Shown: positions 23,114 to 28,165 of the stretch, piece after piece | Layout: each line of letters begins with the position of its first letter | Numbering within the stretch: position 1 is the stretch's first letter | NCBI GenBank assembly: GCA_946542925.1 | Contig: CAMNLA010000018.1 | Coordinates: 1-28,165 of the forward strand | DNA: 28,165 nucleotides | DNA from: UBA4363 sp002393965 | Lineage (GTDB): Bacteria; Bacteroidota; Bacteroidia; Bacteroidales; Paludibacteraceae | Direction: 5' to 3' | Notes under the pieces: model-generated | Databases searched by the model: none | Told to the model about the DNA's origin: nothing | Seen by the model: the letters and a program-made list of their open reading frames with translations, nothing else | Program-made: the position numbers and the translations under genes

Positions 23114-23148
23114 ATATAATTATGCATAAATATTTGTGTTTATGCATA
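23113..23148. promoter_or_regulatory. Paired ArgR-type operator candidates
   Basis: TATGCATA occurs twice, at 23121-23128 and 23141-23148, exactly 20 bases apart, about two helical turns. The minus-strand 14-mer at 23126-23113 matches TGNATWWWWATNCA at 12 of 14 positions. It abuts the -33 element of the argR promoter. Paired ARG boxes about 21 bases apart are the known binding arrangement for ArgR hexamers in other bacteria. Binding here is inferred. Confidence 0.45.
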
Positions 23149-23186
23149 GAGTAGCGCCCAGAATCCGGTAGTCAGGCCTATTTAAT

Positions 23187-23200
23187 TGTATAATTATACG
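23187..23200. promoter_or_regulatory. ARG-box-like palindrome
   Basis: This 14-base site contains the perfect palindrome GTATAATTATAC (23188-23199) and matches TGNATWWWWATNCA at 13 of 14 positions. It lies about 75 bases further upstream of the argR promoter, next to the efp terminator, and could be a distal ArgR site. Confidence 0.4.
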
Positions 23201-23203
23201 CAT

Positions 23204-23242
23204 AAAAAAGACGACATCCGTAGAAAGAATGTCGTCTTTTTT
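23204..23242. terminator. Terminator of efp
   Basis: A 14-base stem (23204-23217 with 23229-23242) encloses an 11-base loop. It has A on one side and T on the other, so it can act in both directions. It lies 20 bases after the efp stop on the minus strand. Confidence 0.85.
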
Positions 23243-23261
23243 TATATGACAGGAACGAAAT

Positions 23262-23828
23262 TTATTCCTTAACTCGCTCTACATAGCTGCCGTCGCGAGT
23301 GTCCACTTTTATTTTTTCACCTTGATTGATGAAAAGAGGTACTCTTACTTTTGCTCCTGTCTCAACGGTAGCATCTTTCATTGCGTTGGTAGCTGTGTCT
23401 CCCTTGAGTCCAGGTTCCGTGTATGTGATTTCAAGAATGACCGTAGTTGGAACATCCACATAGAGAATGGTATCGCTCTCAGCATGGACAACCACTTCGC
23501 AGGTTTCTCCTTCTTTGAGGAAATCAACACCATTGATGAGGTTCTTTTGGATGGCGATCTGCTCATAGCTTTCAAGATCCATGAAAGTATAGCCCATGTC
23601 ATCCTTGTAGAGATATTGATAATTGCGACGTTCAATGCGCACATCATTGATTTTAATGCCTGCATTAAGTGTCTTCTCAATGACCAGGCCTGTCTTGACG
23701 TTTTTCAATTTTGTACGAACAAAGGCAGGACCTTTTCCTGGTTTTACGTGAAGGAATTCTACTACGTAGTAGTACTGGCCATCGAATTCGAGGCACATTC
23801 CGTTTTTGATATCCGCTGTTTTAGCCAT
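23262..23828 (-). CDS. efp: Translation elongation factor P
   Basis: The protein has 188 residues, full length. EF-P binds between the P and E sites and relieves stalling at polyproline. Domain I carries the loop HVKPGKGPAFVRTKLKN with Lys32 at the tip, the position modified by beta-lysyl or other groups in many bacteria. The Bacteroidota modification is not shown here. Domain II has VPTTVILEITYTEPGLKGDT, and domain III ends KVDTRDGSYVERVKE. A structured leader and consensus-like promoter lie upstream. A terminator follows. Confidence 0.97.
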   Translation of the reverse strand: MAKTADIKNGMCLEFDGQYYYVVEFLHVKPGKGPAFVRTKLKNVKTGLVIEKTLNAGIKINDVRIERRNYQYLYKDDMGYTFMDLESYEQIAIQKNLINGVDFLKEGETCEVVVHAESDTILYVDVPTTVILEITYTEPGLKGDTATNAMKDATVETGAKVRVPLFINQGEKIKVDTRDGSYVERVKE

Positions 23829-23986
23829 AAAAAATAGATTGTTGTATTTCGATTGTTTAATTCAATAGATATTCAGCTCTCTCTCTCATGTTTGCAACCG
23901 AAGGTTCTTGCTATGAGAGTTGAGAAGTCGTATGCTGCCACGCCTCACAGAGCGGATTCGACGGTTGTCATTTCTGAAATGAGTGG

Positions 23987-24018
23987 CAAAAATACGATTT
24001 TTTTGCCTGATTCTCAAA
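23987..24018 (-). promoter_or_regulatory. Promoter of efp
   Basis: The minus strand reads TTTG (24018-24015), 20 bases, then TATTTTTG (23994-23987), a good Bacteroidota promoter. It implies a leader of about 150 bases before the efp ATG at 23828. Confidence 0.5.
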
Positions 24019-24063
24019 GTGTCATGTTTACTTTTTTTCAGTCATGTCAGTTTGCCCCATATT

Positions 24064-24822
24064 TTACTGTCGTCTGCGGAATTCACCTAAGACTAAGGCC
24101 GTTGCTACAGCAACGTTGAGGCTTTCGCTTGTTGGCCTGTCTGGAGGCCATGAGGGAATCAGCAGTTGTTCGTTTACATATCTTCTGACTTCTTTGCTTA
24201 GTCCGTTGCCTTCACTACCCATGACAATTATGGCATTTTCAGTCAAATTCTTCTTATAGATATTTTCTCCATCTAATAGCGTTCCGTAGATTTTCAAGCC
24301 CATTTTGTGCGCTTCTTTGAGTGCATTGACAAGACATACTCCTGTTGAAATGTGGACTCTTGCTAATGCCCCCATGGTGGACTGTACAACTTTCGGGTTC
24401 CAGATGTCGGCACATCCGACGGAACACCAGACCTGTTCAATGCCGAACCAGTCGCAAATACGAATGATGGTACCCAGGTTGCCTGGGTCTTGGACAGAAT
24501 CCAAAGCCAGGGTCAGTCCGTTTCTTCTCTCGAGGATGTTATCACAAGGGGTGTCGGGTCTTTTGAAAACAGCAAAGGAATCGCGTGCTGTTTTTTGCAG
24601 AGTAATACGGTCTAACTCGTCTTGGGTTACACGCAGGAATTTTTCGCAGGGAATGGAAGGCTGGTTCCCCAGTTTTTCTGTTCCGACTAAAAGTTTGCAA
24701 GTGTATGTCCTAGATAGTTCTTCTATCAGTTTTCCACCTTCTGCCACGAAAACCCCTTCTTCATCTCGTCTCTTCTTGAGAGCATAACGTCCTAAATCCT
24801 TTAGTTGGCTCTTACTCAGCAT
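24064..24822 (-). CDS. SpoU/TrmH-family RNA 2'-O-methyltransferase
   Basis: The protein has 252 residues. The N-terminal substrate-binding domain starts LKDLGRYALKKRRDEEGVFV. The SPOUT catalytic domain has all three family motifs: motif 1 DSVQDPGNLGTIIR (108-121, with Asn117 and Arg121), motif 2 VMGSEGNGLS (200-209) and motif 3 SESLNVAVATAL (232-243). Members methylate ribose in rRNA or tRNA with S-adenosylmethionine. The target cannot be assigned between 23S rRNA and tRNA from sequence alone. It diverges from tamL across a short gap with back-to-back -7 boxes. Confidence 0.9.
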   Translation of the reverse strand: MLSKSQLKDLGRYALKKRRDEEGVFVAEGGKLIEELSRTYTCKLLVGTEKLGNQPSIPCEKFLRVTQDELDRITLQKTARDSFAVFKRPDTPCDNILERRNGLTLALDSVQDPGNLGTIIRICDWFGIEQVWCSVGCADIWNPKVVQSTMGALARVHISTGVCLVNALKEAHKMGLKIYGTLLDGENIYKKNLTENAIIVMGSEGNGLSKEVRRYVNEQLLIPSWPPDRPTSESLNVAVATALVLGEFRRRQ

Positions 24823-24857
24823 ATCCGTAGGTTCCTTTTTGTGCGTAATCTAATATA

Positions 24858-24865
24858 CAAAGATA
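24858..24865 (-). promoter_or_regulatory. -7 box for the RNA methyltransferase gene
   Basis: The minus strand reads TATCTTTG, a full TAnnTTTG match 36 bases before the ATG at 24822. No TTG is seen at -33. Confidence 0.4.
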
Positions 24866-24887
24866 GCTTTTTTTCTTCCTTAATTTG

Positions 24888-24895
24888 TATCTTTG
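24888..24895 (+). promoter_or_regulatory. -7 box for tamL
   Basis: TATCTTTG is a full match, identical to the divergent box at 24858-24865 and 22 bases from it. No TTG is seen at -33. The predicted start near 24902 excludes the TTG at 24885 as a start codon. Confidence 0.4.
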
Positions 24896-24959
24896 TTCCA
24901 TTATTCGGCTTATGACAATCAGAGACTTCTGCCATTTCAGAAATGATGTGAGTACGGCT

Positions 24960-27233
24960 ATGCGGCTGTGGCAGACGAGTCTGTCGATACTGTTTGTGCT
25001 TCTTGTTTTTATTATTACGTCGTGTTCGACCACACGTTATGTCAAGCCTACGGAATTTCTCCTTAATGATGTTGATATTAAGGCAGATACGCATGTGATG
25101 CCAATGGAGGAGCTGGTGTATTATCTGCGTCAGACTCCAAACTCGGGAATCTTCGGTGCATACCGACTTCAACTGCAAATTTATAACATGTCAGGCCCCG
25201 ATACGTCCAAATGGGTCAATCGCATTCTCAGGAAAGCAGGAGAACCTCCTGTTATTTACAGTGACGAACTGACACGTCAGACAGCGGAAAATCTTCGCCG
25301 CCTCTATGTGAACAAGGGTTATCCGCAGGCTGAGGTAGTAACGGACACGACGCACAAGCGACAGAAAATCAATGTAAGATACTCCATAACGGCGCATCAG
25401 CCGTATCGTATCCGAAATATTGAGTCTCGAGTTCGAGATGATTCCGTCCGGCGGTTCTTTAACGAAGATTCTATAAAGTTCAAACTCAAACCAGGAGATG
25501 TCTTCGATTTGGACAATCTGGAGTTGGAAAGGGAACGAATTGTAACGTACCTGCGCAACAAAGGTTTTTATTATTTCACAAGGGAATATGTTTTTGTGGA
25601 GGCGGATACAACGGTCGGAGAACATCAGGTGGATCTGTTGTTTCGCGTGCGTCCTGTCTTTCAGGCCCAAGAGGATGGAACGTATGTTCCCCTTCCTCAT
25701 CACAAGCGAATGAGAATTGGGAATGTTGATATCTACCCTTGGTTTCTTTCGTCCCAAATATCCTATCAAGATACTCTGAAATGCGCTCATTACAGATATA
25801 TTTTCGGACGTCAGCGGAAGCTATGTCCATCCTCTATTTATCTGCGCAACTTTGTTTTCCCTGGAAAGTATTATTCAGAGTCAGCGACAAACCGTACTTC
25901 ATCCCTTCTTTCGTCTTTGGGCGTTACTCGCTATGTGAATGTTTCTTACAGGGAGGCCGGCGATTCTGTATTGGATTGTTCCATCACGCTTACTCCGACC
26001 CGTGTGCAGTCGTTCTCAGTAGAGGTGGAAGGGACAAATACTGACGGAGATTTCGGAGCCGCTATGTCAGGTACGTACACTCATCGCAATGTCTTTCATG
26101 GTGCAGAACAGTTTGATTTCAAGACCAGAGTCGCTTATCAGCCGATGGGAAATCTGCAGGAAGCCCTTTCTGACCGTTCTTTGGAAGTGGGCGGAGAGGC
26201 AAGTCTGACGGTCCCCAAGGTGCTGTTCCCATTCATAACAGAAAGTATGTCAAGACGAATACGTGCTTTCTCACAGATTTCCGGTTCCTATAATTTTCAG
26301 ACTACGCCATGGTATGACCGTACGATTGCGGGAGCAGGGTTCAAGTATGTATGGACGACGGGGTCCCTTAACAATGAACGATATACGATTGACCTGATGG
26401 ATCTTTCTTATGTCTATCTTCCACGAGTCACCAATTCATTTCGTGAAACCTATCTCAATTCCAACTCCATCCTTCGTTACAGTTACGAGGATCACATCAT
26501 CCTGGCTCTTGGTTTCTCTTTCTCCCGTAACAATCGGAAGAATGCCCTGACTGATTTCTTCTCCTATAGCGGGTCCGTCTCGACAGCAGGTAATCTCCTG
26601 TCCGGTATTTGTTCCGTCTTCGGTGTGGAAAAGAAAGAAGGAGTATGGCAGATCTCCAATATCCGTTTCTCGCAATATGTGAAGGGAGAATTTGAATACG
26701 CCTATAATCAGGTTGTCAACGAAAGAATGCGATTAGTATGGCATGGTCATGTAGGCGTCGCTTACCCATATGGAAACGCAGATGTCGTGCCGTTTGAAAA
26801 ACGTTTCTATGCAGGCGGAGCCAATAGCGTACGTGGTTGGTCGGTCCGTTCTCTTGGTCCGGGTATCTATCGCAGTCAGACATCCCGTACTGATTTCATG
26901 CAGTCCGGAGACATAAAGTTGGATCTGAATCTCGAATACCGTTTTAAGATATTCTGGTTGTTTGAGGGCGCTGCATTTGTAGATGGCGGAAATATCTGGA
27001 CTATACGGGACTATGACTCCCAGCCCGGAGGAATGTTTAAGTTCGATAAATTCTTTTCTCAATTAGCATGGGCATACGGATTGGGACTACGTCTCGATTT
27101 TGATTTTTTTCTGGTGCGTCTGGATTTAGGATCGCAATTATATGATCCGACCGAACTGCGGAACCGGCGTTGGAGACGACCATTGCGAACGGAAGACATG
27201 GCATTTCATCTTGCCATTGGCTATCCATTCTAA
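24960..27233 (+). CDS. tamL: Omp85-family outer-membrane lipoprotein, TamL-type
   Basis: The protein has 757 residues from the ATG at 24960. An in-frame ATG at 24912 would add 16 residues before the signal, and the TTG at 24885 lies in the promoter. The signal MRLWQTSLSILFVLLVFIIT ends in SC (Cys22), a lipobox, so the N-terminus is lipidated. This is the feature that separates TamL from TamA/BamA. POTRA-like regions span about 25-350: FLLNDVDIKAD, YVNKGYPQAEV, YLRNKGFYYFTREYVFVE. The C-terminal half is a 16-strand-type barrel with the conserved loop-6 motif FYAGGANSVRGW and a terminal Phe (LAIGYPF). It probably assembles or exports outer-membrane proteins with a TamB partner. TamB is not adjacent: the next gene is a sigma factor. 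Confidence 0.85.
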   Translation: MRLWQTSLSILFVLLVFIITSCSTTRYVKPTEFLLNDVDIKADTHVMPMEELVYYLRQTPNSGIFGAYRLQLQIYNMSGPDTSKWVNRILRKAGEPPVIYSDELTRQTAENLRRLYVNKGYPQAEVVTDTTHKRQKINVRYSITAHQPYRIRNIESRVRDDSVRRFFNEDSIKFKLKPGDVFDLDNLELERERIVTYLRNKGFYYFTREYVFVEADTTVGEHQVDLLFRVRPVFQAQEDGTYVPLPHHKRMRIGNVDIYPWFLSSQISYQDTLKCAHYRYIFGRQRKLCPSSIYLRNFVFPGKYYSESATNRTSSLLSSLGVTRYVNVSYREAGDSVLDCSITLTPTRVQSFSVEVEGTNTDGDFGAAMSGTYTHRNVFHGAEQFDFKTRVAYQPMGNLQEALSDRSLEVGGEASLTVPKVLFPFITESMSRRIRAFSQISGSYNFQTTPWYDRTIAGAGFKYVWTTGSLNNERYTIDLMDLSYVYLPRVTNSFRETYLNSNSILRYSYEDHIILALGFSFSRNNRKNALTDFFSYSGSVSTAGNLLSGICSVFGVEKKEGVWQISNIRFSQYVKGEFEYAYNQVVNERMRLVWHGHVGVAYPYGNADVVPFEKRFYAGGANSVRGWSVRSLGPGIYRSQTSRTDFMQSGDIKLDLNLEYRFKIFWLFEGAAFVDGGNIWTIRDYDSQPGGMFKFDKFFSQLAWAYGLGLRLDFDFFLVRLDLGSQLYDPTELRNRRWRRPLRTEDMAFHLAIGYPF

Positions 27234-27260
27234 AAGTTGGAGAAGAGTGACCACAAGACT

Positions 27261-27351
27261 TAATGAAAGTTAAATGTCTGCTTTATAACATAAATTAATC
27301 CTCTTGTAAACATCCGTCAAGTTCTATTTTTGCGGTTGTAAACTTTCATTA
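27261..27351. repeat. 11-base inverted repeat bracketing the sigma-factor promoter
   Basis: TAATGAAAGTT (27261-27271) and AACTTTCATTA (27341-27351) are perfect inverted repeats separated by 69 bases. The right arm begins at the predicted transcription start and the left arm lies about 70 bases upstream, with the promoter between. It could be a two-site operator. Confidence 0.45.
27304..27332 (+). promoter_or_regulatory. Promoter of the ECF sigma-factor gene
   Basis: TTG (27304-27306), 18-base spacer, TATTTTTG (27325-27332). The predicted start is near 27339, with a leader of about 76 bases. The housekeeping-like form suggests the gene is transcribed by the main sigma rather than only by itself. 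Confidence 0.6.
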
Positions 27352-27414
27352 TTATCTAATACTCTTTTGCCTATCGGATTGTCATTACTACAGAATAACA
27401 AACTTTTCTAAGTA

Positions 27415-28011
27415 ATGAACAGAAAATACAGCACATTTGCTGATGACGTATTAGTGTCCATGTATGCAGACGGGGATGATGACGCATTTGAGGAACTTCT
27501 GAAACGGCATAACCGTCGAATTTACAACTACATTCTATTCTATGTCCGAGACAGGTCTGTTGCGGAGGATCTTTTTCAGGAAACTTTTTTCAAGGTGATT
27601 ACAGTCATTCGTCAAAGGCGATATGTGGCCTCGGATCGTTTTGTGTCGTGGGTATGCCGTATCGCACGTAATCTGGTGATCGATTACTTTCGAAAAGGCC
27701 GAGGAGAAGCCGCCTGCAGTGATCTTGAGTTGGATGTGGAATTGCTTCGTGGAAATGCTTATCAAGAAGAAAGCCAGGAAGATCGAATGGTATATGCTCA
27801 AATTTTGGATGACGTCCAGCGACTCGTTCTTGATTTACCAGCAGTACAACAGGAGATTATTCGACTTCGATTTTATGAAAACTTGTCTTTCAGGGAAATA
27901 GCTGAACGCACGAACGTCCCTTTGAATACTGCATTAGGACGTATGCATTACGCAGTGCAAAATATTCGACGTCTTGCAGCAAAGCACAATGTGGTGCTAA
28001 AAATGGAATGA
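27415..28011 (+). CDS. ECF-type RNA polymerase sigma-70 factor
   Basis: The protein has 198 residues. Region 2 (about 24-95) includes DDAFEELLKRHNRRIYNYIL, DRSVAEDLFQETFFKVI and WVCRIARNLVIDYFRK, the core-binding and -10 recognition segments. Region 4 (about 138-190) has the LPAVQQEIIRLRFYENLSFR segment and the HTH EIAERTNVPLNTALGRMHYA. No region 3 is present, so it is a minimal ECF sigma. The stop TGA overlaps an ATG (28008-28010), suggesting a translationally coupled downstream gene, as is common for anti-sigma factors. That frame enters a tandem repeat and closes. Target genes and stimulus are unknown. Confidence 0.92.
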   Translation: MNRKYSTFADDVLVSMYADGDDDAFEELLKRHNRRIYNYILFYVRDRSVAEDLFQETFFKVITVIRQRRYVASDRFVSWVCRIARNLVIDYFRKGRGEAACSDLELDVELLRGNAYQEESQEDRMVYAQILDDVQRLVLDLPAVQQEIIRLRFYENLSFREIAERTNVPLNTALGRMHYAVQNIRRLAAKHNVVLKME

Positions 28012-28067
28012 AAAATACAGATGAAGAATGGTGGAGTAGTATTGGAGTAGTAGTGGAGTGGTGGTGA
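28008..28067 (+). CDS. Short coupled frame after the sigma factor, broken in the repeat
   Basis: The ATG at 28008-28010 overlaps the sigma-factor stop as ATGA, a coupling arrangement. The frame reads MKNTDEEWWSSIGVVVEWW and stops at TGA 28065-28067, inside the fourth 11-base repeat unit. The first nine codons are unique sequence; the rest is repeat. It may be the remnant or the out-of-frame start of an anti-sigma or other coupled gene that continues past the window, or it may be chance. The stop is created by a single G-to-A change in the repeat unit at 28066-28076. Confidence 0.3.
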   Translation: MKNTDEEWWSSIGVVVEWW

Positions 28068-28165
28068 AGTGGTAGTGGAGTAGTATTGGAGTAGTATTGG
28101 AGTAGTATTGGAGTAGTAGTGGAGTGGTAGTGGAGTAGTAGTGGAGTAGTAGTGGAGTGGTAGTG
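28033..28165 (+). repeat. 11-base tandem repeat, 12 copies, continuing past the window
   Basis: Twelve consecutive 11-base units fill 28033-28164 without indels; the majority unit is GGAGTAGTAGT. Variation is confined to A/G at unit positions 2, 6 and 9 and T/G at position 10. Units 3, 4, 9 and 12 carry GTGG instead of GTAG, hinting at a partial 33-base higher-order period. The plus strand has no C from 28019 to 28165. Since 11 is not a multiple of 3, adding or losing one unit shifts any frame through it. Confidence 0.95.

Noticed and set aside
28033..28165. CRISPR-like array at the right edge
   Set aside because: Units are 11 bases with no spacers and no dyad symmetry; this is a simple tandem repeat.

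Overview
The window looks like chromosomal DNA of a member of the Bacteroidota, probably Bacteroidales and possibly close to Prevotellaceae. The basis is the recurring promoter form TTG-N18 to 20-TAnnTTTG, which is the Bacteroidota type rather than the TTGACA/TATAAT type. Lineage-typical proteins also point there: a lipoprotein Omp85 of the TamL type, a DUF4834-like mini-protein, a giant two-module acyl-CoA dehydratase activase, and an argR-GNAT-argG cluster. The assignment is inference; no rRNA is present. The content is mostly housekeeping. I see no transposase, integrase, CRISPR array or toxin-antitoxin pair.

Layout. At 1-92 a terminator belongs to a gene off the left edge. A bifunctional-nuclease-type protein (DUF151 plus UVR motif) lies at 115-699 (-). 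A plus-strand operon follows (927-3566): a multi-pass membrane protein, smpB and a SpoIID-like protein. Facing it is a minus-strand pair (3605-5100), a TetR regulator followed by a cyclophilin-type lipoprotein. ffh and folD form a plus-strand pair (5349-7589) closed by a strong bidirectional terminator. The minus-strand block 7672-12649 is a second TetR regulator upstream of a 1428-residue activase. A 491-base gap precedes recJ-priA (13141-17342). priA runs 31 bases into a convergent glycosyltransferase (17312-18343). Divergent from that is asd, then a thioredoxin-like lipoprotein, a DUF4834-like protein and tRNA-Phe(GAA). On the minus strand come argR, a GNAT enzyme and argG, then efp, then a SpoU-family RNA methyltransferase. 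The plus strand ends with tamL, an ECF sigma factor and a 12-copy, 11-base tandem repeat cut by the window edge.

How the genes work together. Several serve ribosome and protein quality control or targeting (smpB, ffh, efp, the SpoU methyltransferase). Others serve replication and repair (recJ, priA), amino-acid and C1 metabolism (asd, argG with its regulator and probable acyltransferase, folD) and the envelope (SpoIID-like protein, cyclophilin and thioredoxin lipoproteins, TamL, glycosyltransferase).

The best leads are these. (1) The 11-base tandem repeat begins only nine codons into a short reading frame whose ATG overlaps the stop of the sigma factor gene. (2) An 11-base inverted repeat brackets the sigma-factor promoter. 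(3) The TetR-activase pair has a perfect inverted repeat at the predicted tetR transcription start and no dehydratase subunit nearby. (4) ARG-box-like palindromes lie upstream of the argR-GNAT-argG unit. I did not find a clearly new multi-gene system.
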